A stretch of 64,000 nt of DNA from Gordonia sp. PDNC005. Lineage in GTDB: Bacteria; Actinomycetota; Actinomycetes; Mycobacteriales; Mycobacteriaceae. Under the pieces are notes generated by a model. That model ran no database searches, had not been told where the DNA came from, and saw only the letters and a list, made by a program, of their open reading frames with translations. The stretch's first letter is position 1. Each line of letters opens with the position of its first letter. The translations under genes and the position numbers were made by a program. The stretch is from contig NZ_CP070351.1 of assembly GCF_016919385.1 (NCBI RefSeq), positions 372,001 to 436,000 on the forward strand, in the 5' to 3' direction. Of the stretch, positions 1 through 7,869 are shown in pieces.

Positions 1-22
1 GCCTTCTGTGTCGTTAGAGTAT

Positions 23-67
23 GTCGGCGACTGCGTATGTGCATAGCCCGCATACTTGGGTCAACCC
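23..67 (+). repeat. Imperfect direct repeat flanking IS remnant, copy A
   Basis: This segment contains GCGTATGTGCATA followed by TGGGTCAACCC. It matches 733-776 at about 39 of 44 positions with one single-base gap. The two copies sit just outside the opposite ends of the IS remnant and are in the same orientation. That is much longer than an IS3 target duplication (normally 3-4 bp), so they may be an older duplicated host sequence or products of recombination. Confidence 0.65.
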
Positions 68-117
68 ACTGTCCCGGGTTCTCCGGAGGGCTCAGATTGT
101 GAGTGCTTCTGTGGTGC

Positions 118-347
118 ATTTGGCGGTATCCGTACACGCTGTAGTTCTCGGCGTGAATCCGATGCATGTCCTCGATCAGCATCACATCGCGCACCGCTCG
201 AGTTCTGGTCGGCCGAGCTTTGGCGGCTCGATAGCCGCGTGAGGTGAGAAACCCACAGTCTGCCGTCTGGAGTACCCGGCAGATGGCCTCGACCGGAGAA
301 CTGATCGCGGTACTTGTCGATGAAGGCGATCATCTCGTCGTGGGGCG
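118..347 (-). pseudogene. IS3-family transposase OrfB, frameshifted and truncated
   Basis: The frame opens with MIAFIDKYRDQFS, a usual OrfB start, and then shifts by one base. The adjacent frame continues VEAICRVLQTADCGFLTSRG and ends MHRIHAENYSVYGYR. These are the first ~75 residues of an IS3 OrfB; the rve integrase domain with its DDE triad is absent. Two independent lesions (indel and truncation) show decay rather than a sequencing slip alone. Confidence 0.7.
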
Positions 348-364
348 GTCGGTTTCCGCGGTGA

Positions 365-643
365 AAACGCTGAGGCTGCTCTGAGGATCTCGTTCGCTCG
401 GCGTGACTCGGCAAGTTCACGGCGGAGTCGGCGATTCTCCTGCTCGAGCGACTCCTGCGGGTCGGGGTGCGCATCGGTCGGACCGTGTCGGTTGCACCAG
501 ATCCGCAGGGTTTCCACGCCGACCCCCAGCTGCGGTGCCACTGCCCGGGTCCACTCTGCTCGCGGACCGCCTTCCAAGGCCTGACGGTCGTAGACCATCC
601 GGACCGCACGGTTACGGGTCTCCGCACTGAACTTCTTGGGCAA
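365..643 (-). pseudogene. IS3-family transposase OrfA (N-terminal helix-turn-helix part)
   Basis: About 93 residues beginning MPKKFSAETRNRAVRMV match the IS3 OrfA pattern: an HTH_Tnp_1-type domain (roughly residues 1-55), then a leucine-zipper-like stretch ending ESRRANEILRAASAF. In intact elements a -1 frameshift near this point fuses OrfA to OrfB. Here the frame runs on into nonsense because the downstream part is rearranged. It may still be translated as a short DNA-binding fragment, but transposition would need a complete OrfB elsewhere. Family assignment is confident; the exact 3' limit is not. Confidence 0.7.
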
Positions 644-732
644 CTTCCGATTCTCTTTTATGAGACTCGGAACTAAACCCCGGGCGCTTCATATACGAGT
701 CCTGATCCGTTGGGTGTGGGACCGAATCTGGC

Positions 733-776
733 GTCGGCGACGGCGTATGTGCATAACCGCACACGTGGGTCGACCC
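733..776 (+). repeat. Imperfect direct repeat flanking IS remnant, copy B
   Basis: Second copy of the ~44-bp repeat (see 23-67), lying between the IS remnant and the lipoprotein gene at 844. It contains a short inverted element, TGTGC-N6-GCACA, that is only partly kept in copy A. It could therefore include a regulatory site for the downstream gene; that role is a guess. Confidence 0.6.
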
Positions 777-843
777 TCGTCGAGTCGACCGGGCGGTACT
801 CTGTGAAAGGCTGATTACTCCCGTCGACGCGACCAGGGGAAGA

Positions 844-1245
844 ATGCGTTTCAAGAAGATCGCTGCAGTAGTGGCAACTGTCGGTGCGTTGACGTTCCTC
901 GCCGCATGCGGCGACGACACGGCCGCTGAGGCGCCGCAGACGACGGCGGCGACCGTGCCCGACGGCTTCCCGAAGGACGTGCCGGTGGTCGGGGCGATGT
1001 TCACCAGCTACGACTCGCAGGTCGAAGACGCCGTCGGCATGGAAGTGGTCGGGGCGACCGCGACCTCGTTCGACGATGCCGTCAAGAAGCTCCGCGCAGC
1101 GAAGTTCGAGGAGGTTCTGTCTCCGGGCCCCGCGAGACAGCAGCGGGATGCGACGTTTGCGAACCCGAAGTACACCGTCGCAGTGTCGGGTGTGGAGTCC
1201 GCAGGTCGGTTCCGGCTGACGTACAGCGTCATCGTCGCGGGCTGA
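844..1245 (+). CDS. Small secreted lipoprotein, function unknown
   Basis: 133 residues. The N-terminus is a classic lipoprotein signal: basic MRFKK, a hydrophobic stretch and the lipobox LAAC with the acylated cysteine at residue 22. The mature part starts with an acidic, Thr/Ala-rich linker (residues 23-40) and then a compact ~90-residue domain ending in beta-rich sequence (FRLTYSVIVAG). I do not recognise the domain. A GTG start for the next gene lies 1 nt after its stop, so the two genes are probably co-transcribed and possibly coupled. ATG follows a weak AGGGGAAGA Shine-Dalgarno. A candidate -10 (TACTCT) lies near 797. Confidence 0.7.
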   Translation: MRFKKIAAVVATVGALTFLAACGDDTAAEAPQTTAATVPDGFPKDVPVVGAMFTSYDSQVEDAVGMEVVGATATSFDDAVKKLRAAKFEEVLSPGPARQQRDATFANPKYTVAVSGVESAGRFRLTYSVIVAG

Positions 1246-1246
1246 C

Positions 1247-2179
1247 GTGGGCATCTTCGGTCGCCGCCGGAGCGGACCGTCTGCGCCGGAGCCGTCCGAC
1301 CGGCCCGACCAGGTGTTCGGCCGGTTGTCGGCCGGTGACGTCGCCTGGATCCGGGGCCTTGCTCAGCGGACTCTCGGCGAGAACGGGGTGGAGGCGATCG
1401 TCGACGAGACGGGTGCCGATCTGATCGGGTCTGACGGTATGCGTTTCGCGCTCGACAACGTGATGACGACCTGCGCGAGTGCGCCGCGGTCTGACTGGCC
1501 GCAGATCGTCACCCATCACTTCGCGGCGATGGCCCGGACGACGGGCGCGCCGGGCGTGCGTGACCTCGGCCGGGACGAACTCTTTCAGCGTGTCCGGACC
1601 AGGCTCCTGCCCGTCGACGCCCTGCACATGAATGGCCTCGACCTCGCGACGCATTCGCGTCCCGTCGCCGCAGACCTGGCCGCGGTCTTGTGCGTCGACT
1701 TCCCGGAGACGGTCAGTTACTTCGACAGCACCGTCGCCGAAGGGCTGCCGATCGACGAACTGTTCCGAGCAGGACAGATCAATACCGATGCCGAACCGAT
1801 CGAGGAGATCGGGACCTCGGACGACGGTGTCCTCACCTTCGTGGCCGGATCCGTCTACACGGCGTCGAAGACTCTGTCGATGGCGAACCTCGTCGATCGG
1901 GTGTTCGGCCGCGACATGCCGCACGGAGTCGTGTTCGCCGTTCCCGACCGGAACTGCGTGCTGTTGCATCCCGTGGAGTCCATCGACGTGCTCGGTGCGA
2001 TCTCTCATCTCGCCGGTACCGCAGAACGGATCTTCACCGACGCCGCGTGGTCGGTGTCGCCGAACGTCTACCACTGGTATCGAGACACGATCACCAGGAT
2101 CTCGACAGTCGATGATGAGCGTCTCACCATCGTGCCGACCGAAGAGCTCGTCGAGATTCTCGGGCGGCTCGCGGGCTGA
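1247..2179 (+). CDS. Conserved hypothetical protein of the lipoprotein operon
   Basis: 310 residues starting at GTG one base after the lipoprotein stop. There is no signal peptide or membrane segment. The N-terminus is basic (MGIFGRRRSG) and the rest looks like a soluble alpha/beta protein with many acidic residues. A central stretch around DRVFGRDMPHGVVFAVPDRN resembles a compact globular core. No enzyme motif is recognisable and I cannot name the family. The tight spacing suggests it works with, or is regulated with, the upstream lipoprotein. Confidence 0.65.
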   Translation: MGIFGRRRSGPSAPEPSDRPDQVFGRLSAGDVAWIRGLAQRTLGENGVEAIVDETGADLIGSDGMRFALDNVMTTCASAPRSDWPQIVTHHFAAMARTTGAPGVRDLGRDELFQRVRTRLLPVDALHMNGLDLATHSRPVAADLAAVLCVDFPETVSYFDSTVAEGLPIDELFRAGQINTDAEPIEEIGTSDDGVLTFVAGSVYTASKTLSMANLVDRVFGRDMPHGVVFAVPDRNCVLLHPVESIDVLGAISHLAGTAERIFTDAAWSVSPNVYHWYRDTITRISTVDDERLTIVPTEELVEILGRLAG

Positions 2180-2367
2180 CCCACTCGGCCGTTTTACGTT
2201 CCCCGGATAGGTGGATATCGCCCCCGGATTACGACGTAATCCGTGAAATCGGGGAATGTTGGACGCCCGCGGCGCGTCCGACACACAAACGACCGGAATG
2301 ACGTTTCTGGACGGAAACGTGAGACAGTCGACGTCAACTCAGTCGTTGTAGTGGGGAGAACTACGTC

Positions 2368-3930
2368 GTGGGCAAGAAGCTGATCATCGCTGGTGGGGCG
2401 GCGGCCGCAGTCGCAGTCCTGCTCGGAGTCACGTTGTCCGGCGTTCTGGCGCCGTCCATGGACGGGACTCCCGCGCCGAACGAGGCCATGCGTGCCCTGC
2501 AGGGTGTCAACACGGCGTCGTTGTCACTCGCCGAGGCGCCAGGCGCCACGTACGACGGCACGATCACGCTCGGCGGCAGCACCGGGTCGAAGTCGACGAT
2601 CGACATCACGAAGATGACAGTGACCGCGACGGGCGACCTCCGCGGAAAGCTCCGGCAGGGCGGCGGCTCCGCCGAAGTCCTGCAGATCGGAAACATGACT
2701 CTCGTCAAGGGCGACTCCTCCTTCTGGTCCGCCCGGCCCGGCCCCCGGCAGCCCGCAGGTGTGCTGACCGAGAAGTCGCTGTCCGACAAATGGGTGACCA
2801 TCGGTACGAAGTTCCTCGACGTCGACCTCGGTGTTGCACTGCTCCCGTCCCGGCTCGGCCTGCTCCTCGGCCAACAGGACGCGATCCTCGGCGACGCTGA
2901 GGTGACCGGCACCAACGTCGGGCGTCTCACCGACACTCCCGACCGCCGGGTCGCGTCCGGAACCGACCGCCCGAACATCACCGAGGTGGAAGTAGAGGAC
3001 GCCGACGGCGGCGTCGCCGGCACCCGCAGGTTCACCGCCTCCTCGATGAGCATCGGCGTGGACGACACCGGAACGCTCACCGCATTGCGCGGACCGATCG
3101 GGCCGCGCGTCGACGCAGACCTCCGCGTCACACCGGCCACGTCGGTCGCAGTCCGAGACTTCTACTCCTCGGCGAAGTCCGCCGTCGCCGAGGGCCGGAT
3201 CGGGTCGTCGACGATGACAATCGGCGACCCGACAGGCAGCCTGGACTGCAACGGGCCGACCTGCTTCGTCAACTACGACCTGACCAACGCGAACTCCGGG
3301 CTCGTCGGCGGAACGGTCACGATCGGGCTGACCGCAGACTTCAAAGCGGGCGATCGGAAAGTCGGAGCGTGCAGCGGAAGCGGAACGATGCCGATCAACG
3401 GTCGTGGCCACGTCACGTGCACCATCCGGTATACGCAGACCTCAGACATGACGTCGCAGTCCCGGTTCACCGTCACGGTGAACGGCACCGTCGACCCTGC
3501 CGTCATCGATACCGCGGCCACCACCGGCAACCGAATCGCCGAAGCCGCCAAGGGCTGGCAGATGACCGCTCCGAAGGCGAGCGAGCCCGCCCGCCGTTAC
3601 AACCGTCAGATCGCACACGCCCCGTCTGGCTACACGCTCAAAGTCGGTGGCTTCAACTTCGACGGCCGCGCGAGCGACGGCACACTGCTCCTCTCCTACG
3701 GCGCCGGGTACGACGGGCACCTCCTGCCCGACGGCGCGATCGATCCGGCGTGGCAGGGCACCGAACAGATCCTGTCGCAGGCCCGCGACGCCCTCACCGC
3801 GGCAGGCGACACGCAGGTGCGTCTGGTCTTCGCCGAACAACGCGCCGCCGACGCGGTCAGGGGGCTCCTCATCGCGAACAAACTCGAGCGCGTCCAAGTG
3901 GTCTTCGTCTCACTCAACGCGGAGGCGTAG
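2368..3930 (+). CDS. Membrane-anchored protein with degenerate Tox-REase-5-like C-terminal domain
   Basis: 520 residues from GTG behind a GGGGAGAA Shine-Dalgarno. Residues 4-28 form a single hydrophobic anchor or uncleaved signal. Residues ~35-170 are beta-rich and distantly resemble LppX/LprG-type mycobacterial lipoprotein domains (weak, by eye). Residues ~270-375 are a second beta domain with paired cysteines. The last ~110 residues begin ARRYNRQI and continue KVGGFNFDG ... LLLSYGAGY ... QILSQARDALTAAGDTQVR. This is the layout of the restriction-endonuclease-fold toxin domain Tox-REase-5. In active members I recall the signature as LL-[DE]-A-K-GPGY; here the acidic and lysine positions are L and Y, so nuclease activity is unlikely. 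It stands alone, with no obvious immunity gene. The domain call is from memory and needs a profile search. Confidence 0.5.
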   Translation: MGKKLIIAGGAAAAVAVLLGVTLSGVLAPSMDGTPAPNEAMRALQGVNTASLSLAEAPGATYDGTITLGGSTGSKSTIDITKMTVTATGDLRGKLRQGGGSAEVLQIGNMTLVKGDSSFWSARPGPRQPAGVLTEKSLSDKWVTIGTKFLDVDLGVALLPSRLGLLLGQQDAILGDAEVTGTNVGRLTDTPDRRVASGTDRPNITEVEVEDADGGVAGTRRFTASSMSIGVDDTGTLTALRGPIGPRVDADLRVTPATSVAVRDFYSSAKSAVAEGRIGSSTMTIGDPTGSLDCNGPTCFVNYDLTNANSGLVGGTVTIGLTADFKAGDRKVGACSGSGTMPINGRGHVTCTIRYTQTSDMTSQSRFTVTVNGTVDPAVIDTAATTGNRIAEAAKGWQMTAPKASEPARRYNRQIAHAPSGYTLKVGGFNFDGRASDGTLLLSYGAGYDGHLLPDGAIDPAWQGTEQILSQARDALTAAGDTQVRLVFAEQRAADAVRGLLIANKLERVQVVFVSLNAEA

Positions 3931-4030
3931 TGGAGGCAGGTGGTCGCGACACGCGCGTCGAAGTTGCGGACGCCACGAACCTCCCATAGTGTGCGGCCTG
4001 TCACATTGCTAACCGACGGAGGCCGTTCTC

Positions 4031-4978
4031 GTGTCTGACCTGACTCAACTCCAACTGCTCAAAGAGCTGGAGCCCGTCGCCGAGAACGAGCTGAACCGGC
4101 ACCTGTCGTTGGCCCGCGAATGGCATCCGCACGATTACGTCCCGTGGGACCAGGCCCGGAACTTCGCGGCGATGGGCGGCGAGGACTGGGAGCCTGAGCA
4201 GTCGCAGCTCAGCGAAGTCGCCAAGGCGGCGATGACGTTGAACCTTCTCACTGAGGACAACCTGCCGTCGTACCACCGCGAGATCACCGACTACTTCTCG
4301 CCGGACGGTGCATGGGGAACCTGGGTGGGACGTTGGACCGCCGAAGAGAACCGCCACGGCATCGTCATGCGCGATTACCTCGTCGTCACGCGCGGCGTCG
4401 ACCCCGTCGCGCTCGAGAACGACCGCATGGCCAACATGACCAAGGGTGCGCACTCGGACGACCTCAGCGGACTCCTCAAGGGCGTCGCATATGTGACCGT
4501 CCAGGAGCTCGGAACACGCGTCAGTCACCGCAACACGGGTAAGGCGTGCAACGATCCGGTCGCCGACCGAATGCTGCAACGCATCGCGGCCGACGAGAAC
4601 CTGCACATGATCTTTTACCGAAACATCTGTGCCGCCGCGCTCGAACTCGCACCGGACCAGGCGATGGAGGCGATCACCAGCGTGCTGGTGAACTTCGACA
4701 TGCCGGGAATCGGGATGCCGAACTTCCGCAAGATGAGCCTCATCATGGCCAAGCACGGAATCTACGACATCCGCCAGCACCTCGACGATGTCGTGTGGCC
4801 CGTCATGCGCAAGTGGAACATCTTTGAGCGCAACGACTTCGGGGCCCGCGGCGAGAAGGCTCGCGAAGAGCTCGCGGCGTTCCTCGAGCAGACCGAACTC
4901 GACGCCAAGCGCTTCGAAGAACAGCGTGAACGGTTCCTCGCACGCGAAGCGGCCCGTCGGGAGAAGGCGTCCGTCTAG
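4031..4978 (+). CDS. desA: Acyl-ACP desaturase (ferritin-like di-iron), DesA family
   Basis: 315 residues, the usual length for mycobacterial DesA1/DesA2-type soluble desaturases, which put a cis double bond into acyl-ACP using O2 and reduced ferredoxin. Di-iron ligands are visible: E75, the helix motif EENRH (105-109), E159 and DENLH (188-192), giving the two E-x2-H type ligand sets of the fatty acid desaturase 2 family. There is no membrane segment. GTG is chosen as start because GACGGAGG lies ~8 nt upstream. The next gene is a WS/DGAT, so desaturated acyl groups may feed neutral lipid storage, although a 126-bp gap separates them. Which DesA paralogue it corresponds to cannot be decided from this sequence. 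Confidence 0.9.
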   Translation: MSDLTQLQLLKELEPVAENELNRHLSLAREWHPHDYVPWDQARNFAAMGGEDWEPEQSQLSEVAKAAMTLNLLTEDNLPSYHREITDYFSPDGAWGTWVGRWTAEENRHGIVMRDYLVVTRGVDPVALENDRMANMTKGAHSDDLSGLLKGVAYVTVQELGTRVSHRNTGKACNDPVADRMLQRIAADENLHMIFYRNICAAALELAPDQAMEAITSVLVNFDMPGIGMPNFRKMSLIMAKHGIYDIRQHLDDVVWPVMRKWNIFERNDFGARGEKAREELAAFLEQTELDAKRFEEQRERFLAREAARREKASV

Positions 4979-5104
4979 GGACGTGTCGAATGTCGCCATG
5001 CGGCGATGGCATCGCGCGGGCTTCCCGGCGCTACTGTGAGACAGCATGGAATTGGAACATGTTCCTCAGTGCATCAGTAGGCAGTCGCAACGTTAGGGGC
5101 CCAC

Positions 5105-6556
5105 ATGCAACGGTTGAGTGGTCTGGACGCGTCATTTCTGTACCTTGAGACCCCGTCCCAGGTGATGAATGTCGCCGCGATCCTGCAGCTCGACCCGTCG
5201 ACCGTGGTCGGTGGTTACTCGTTCGACAAGATGCGCAACGAGATGGCGCGTCGCGTCACCGCGATGCCGTCGCTGCGTCGCAAGCTCGCCGATTCCCTGA
5301 CGAACGTCGACCATCCGGTGTGGATCGAAGACGACGACTTCCGCATCGAACGCCACGTCCACCGCATCGCGGTCCCGTCTCCCGGCCGCGTCCAGGAACT
5401 CGCGCAGATGTGCGGACACCTGATCGGTCAGGTCCTCGACCGCAAGAAGCCGTTGTGGGACCTGTGGGTTCTGGAAGGCATGGAGGACGGCAAGATCGCC
5501 GTCATGCTCCGGATGCATCATGCGGGTGTGGACGGTGCGACGGTCGCCGACATCCTCGGTGAACTCGCGACCCTCACCCCGGAGCCGCCGGAGCTCGACG
5601 TCGAGAAGATGGCCCGGACCGCTGGGCCTGCGTCGCGCCGCGACATGGCTGTCGGGGGCGCGGTCAACTACTTCCTGCAACGACCGGTCGCAGCGTTGAA
5701 GCTGATCCCGAAGACGGTTCCGGTTCCGTTCGAGTGGATCCGCAGGGTCCGTTCCGGCGAGGGCATGCCTGCGCCGTTCCTGGCGCCTCGGACCAGGTTC
5801 AACGCGCCGCTGTCGCCGCGCCGATCCATCGCGCTCACGCAGCTGCCGCTCGACGACGTCAAGAAGGTCAAGGATCACTTCGGCGTCAAGATGAACGACG
5901 TCGTCCTGGCGATGGCAGGCGGCGCGCTCCGCGAGTACCTCGCCGCTCACGACGAACTGCCGACCGAACCGCTGGTGGGGATGGTTCCCGTCTCGGTCCG
6001 CGGTGCCGAGGAGAAAGACCTCGTCGAGACCGGAACCAACAAGGTCACGGGCATGTTCACACGACTTCCGAGCGACGTCGAGGACCCGCTCGAACGACTC
6101 CGCGAGGCAGGCGTGTACGCGACCATAGCCAAGCAGCACCTCCAGGACATCGACGCCAACATCCTTCGCGGGTTCGCCGAGTTCGCGCCTGGGAACTCGA
6201 TGGGCGCGCTGATGCGGCTCTACGGCGATCGGCGCCTGTCAGCGCTGCACCCGCCGGTGTTCAACGCGATCGTGTCCAACGTCGCCGGACCCGCGTTCGA
6301 CATGTACATGCTGGGCGGACGTGTCGAATCGGTGTACCCGCTGGCACCGATCTTCCACGGCCTCGGCCTCAACATGACGGTGTTCTCGTCGGCTGGCAAG
6401 CTCAACGTCGGCCTGTTGACCTGCAGCGACCTCGCGCCCGACATCTCGACGATGACTCAGGCGTTCCACGATCAGCTTGATCTCCTCCTCGCTGCCGTCG
6501 AGCGCGGTGAGCAACTTCCAGAGCCCGCGTACGAGACTGAGCCGACGGAGGGCTGA
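5105..6556 (+). CDS. Wax ester synthase / acyl-CoA:diacylglycerol acyltransferase (WS/DGAT)
   Basis: 483 residues. It makes triacylglycerol from diacylglycerol and acyl-CoA, or wax esters from fatty alcohols. The condensing-enzyme active-site motif HHAGVDG is at 138-144 (HHxxxDG), preceded by the family motif PLWD at 116-119. The start MQRLSGLDASFLYLET is the standard WS/DGAT N-terminus, and a C-terminal ND-type motif region (FNAIVSNVAGP) is present. The protein is cytosolic or peripheral on membranes, with no clear transmembrane helix. The Shine-Dalgarno is weak (TTAGGGG). The DUF1877 gene follows after 1 nt, forming a two-gene unit. Confidence 0.93.
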   Translation: MQRLSGLDASFLYLETPSQVMNVAAILQLDPSTVVGGYSFDKMRNEMARRVTAMPSLRRKLADSLTNVDHPVWIEDDDFRIERHVHRIAVPSPGRVQELAQMCGHLIGQVLDRKKPLWDLWVLEGMEDGKIAVMLRMHHAGVDGATVADILGELATLTPEPPELDVEKMARTAGPASRRDMAVGGAVNYFLQRPVAALKLIPKTVPVPFEWIRRVRSGEGMPAPFLAPRTRFNAPLSPRRSIALTQLPLDDVKKVKDHFGVKMNDVVLAMAGGALREYLAAHDELPTEPLVGMVPVSVRGAEEKDLVETGTNKVTGMFTRLPSDVEDPLERLREAGVYATIAKQHLQDIDANILRGFAEFAPGNSMGALMRLYGDRRLSALHPPVFNAIVSNVAGPAFDMYMLGGRVESVYPLAPIFHGLGLNMTVFSSAGKLNVGLLTCSDLAPDISTMTQAFHDQLDLLLAAVERGEQLPEPAYETEPTEG

Positions 6557-6557
6557 C

Positions 6558-7049
6558 GTGGGACTGCTCGCTGTGTACCTCGGCGTTCCGCCCGACGCCG
6601 ACGAGCGTCTCGGCGACCTCGATCCCGACGGCGTCGTCGACTTCGTCGAAGGGCTGCTCGAAGGTGGGGCGCCGTCGGTCGACGTCGACAAGGCGTGGGA
6701 CGGCCTGCACTTCCTGCTGACCGGTACCTCGGCGTCCACCCCGATCGAGGACGACGCACTCAGCGAAGCGGTCGTCGGAGTGTATGAGTTCGAGAGTGAG
6801 GACTTCCTCGGGCTCACACCGGCAGCCGACCTCCCTCGGGTGATCGCGGCTCTGGAAGCAGTCGACATCGACGCACTGCTGTCGTCTGCCGACTTCAGCG
6901 CATTCCACGCCGCCGAGCTGTATCCGAACATCTGGACCGACGAGCGCGCAGCCCTCGAGTCGATGCTCCGTTCTGCATTCGGCGACCTTCTGGCGGTCCA
7001 CCGTCTCTGCCTCGCCGACGGCCTCGACCTCTTGGTCTCGATCTACTGA
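6558..7049 (+). CDS. DUF1877 (YfbM-like) protein
   Basis: 163 residues from GTG, 1 nt after the WS/DGAT stop. The family hallmark DKAWDGLHFLLTG is at about residues 40-52, followed by an alternating helix/strand pattern and a C-terminal LYP.IW-type motif. Members are small soluble proteins of unknown biochemical role. A longer in-frame extension exists upstream, but it would lie inside the WS/DGAT gene and lacks family similarity, so the GTG is preferred. Coupling to WS/DGAT hints at shared expression only. Confidence 0.8.
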   Translation: MGLLAVYLGVPPDADERLGDLDPDGVVDFVEGLLEGGAPSVDVDKAWDGLHFLLTGTSASTPIEDDALSEAVVGVYEFESEDFLGLTPAADLPRVIAALEAVDIDALLSSADFSAFHAAELYPNIWTDERAALESMLRSAFGDLLAVHRLCLADGLDLLVSIY

Positions 7050-7056
7050 CCTCTCC

Positions 7057-7146
7057 CGTTGAGCCGCCTCGCGGACGTCTGCTTCCCTGCTCGTTGAGCC
7101 GCCCCACGGACGCTGCCTCCCTGCTCGTTGAGCCGCCTCCGAGGCG
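7057..7146 (+). repeat. Three tandem ~35-bp units beginning CGTTGAGCCG
   Basis: CGTTGAGCCGCC(T/C)C recurs at 7057, 7092 and 7126, a period of 35 then 34 bp, with TCCCTGCT linking the units. The third unit is the left arm of a larger inverted repeat (7124-7323). It lies in the ~300-bp gene-free stretch between two convergent genes. Confidence 0.75.
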
Positions 7147-7323
7147 TTAGCCGAGGTGGCGTGTCGAAGCGTGGTGAGGTGTGCTGGGTCGCAGTCGCCG
7201 GAGTGGTACGGCTCGGGGTTGGCGAGGCGCTATAGAACGTCGGACGTCTTGTGCGGTACCACTCGCGCGAGTCGGCTCGCTTCGACACGGTCCTGCGCTA
7301 TCGCTCCGGTCCGGCTCAACGAG
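7124..7323. repeat. Palindromic REP/MITE-like element with 11-12-bp matching arm ends
   Basis: The left arm (7124-7170) starts CTCGTTGAGCCG and ends CGTGTCGAAGC. The right arm (7279-7323) is its inverted counterpart, starting GCTTCGACACG and ending CGGCTCAACGAG. The outer and inner 11-12 bp of the arms match exactly and the middle parts diverge. The ~108-bp centre shows no gene. This is a short, non-coding, terminally inverted element. A shorter relative with 26-bp perfect arms is at 42069-42145. Confidence 0.7.
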
Positions 7324-7350
7324 CAGTGGGCTACTCCGAGGCGGAGCGTG

Positions 7351-7869
7351 TCAACCCTCGTCGAGCACCTCGTCAATGATCTGGAGCGCGGCTGGATAGT
7401 CGAGCGCGTAGGCGAGGTCGACCATTCGCAGGTACAGGCGCTCGTCTGCTTCGGCGAGCGAGGCACCGACCGTGCCGTCGAGAATGACAGCCGCCCAGGC
7501 GCAGATGTCATCTGTGCCTACCAACGCCCGATCGAACCGAGCGAGAATCATTCGTACAGTTGCGACGAGAGACGGTGTGCCGTTCGTGCTGGCCGCCAGC
7601 GCCGCGAGGCGGTCCTCGAAGATTCGACACTGCTCACTCGACACGGCGTCATTCCGGTCGGATGCGATGGCAACTGTGATCTCCACGTCCCAGGCGAGTT
7701 CCGCGAGCGCGTCGATGAAACAGTCTGCCTCTGAGGAAGCCTCCGTGAGCGACAGCAGTTCTGACGCCAGATCGTAGGCATGGGGTGAACTGAGTGGACG
7801 ATATCGACTGCATAGTTCGCGAACCACCTGTGCTCGGTGCCACTCCGTGCTCGTCAGAGGTTCGATCAC
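7351..7869 (-). CDS. Hypothetical alpha-helical protein coupled to nadE
   Basis: 172 residues starting at GTG 7869, which overlaps the nadE stop as GTGA. Translation is therefore probably coupled. The start gives [19 protein letters not shown] longer upstream extension would run through nadE and is not believable. The protein is rich in Ala, Leu, Asp and Glu, almost wholly helical by inspection, with no signal or membrane segment. A similar small helical protein after nadE is not something I recall as a named family. Its position suggests a role linked to NAD supply, as an inference only. Confidence 0.65.
   Translation of the reverse strand: MIEPLTSTEWHRAQVVRELCSRYRPLSSPHAYDLASELLSLTEASSEADCFIDALAELAWDVEITVAIASDRNDAVSSEQCRIFEDRLAALAASTNGTPSLVATVRMILARFDRALVGTDDICAWAAVILDGTVGASLAEADERLYLRMVDLAYALDYPAALQIIDEVLDEG

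Larger units (their letters stand above)
118..655 (-). mobile_element. IS3-family insertion sequence remnant (5' end only)
   Basis: The minus strand carries the start of an IS3-type two-frame transposase: a helix-turn-helix OrfA followed by the beginning of OrfB. OrfB is interrupted by a one-base frame change and stops resembling a transposase just after a motif reading VYGYRQMH, so the DDE catalytic core and the distal end are missing. The remnant cannot encode a functional transposase. Imperfect copies of a ~44-bp sequence lie outside both ends. The outer limits are estimated from where transposase similarity begins and ends; I could not identify convincing terminal inverted repeats. Confidence 0.75.
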
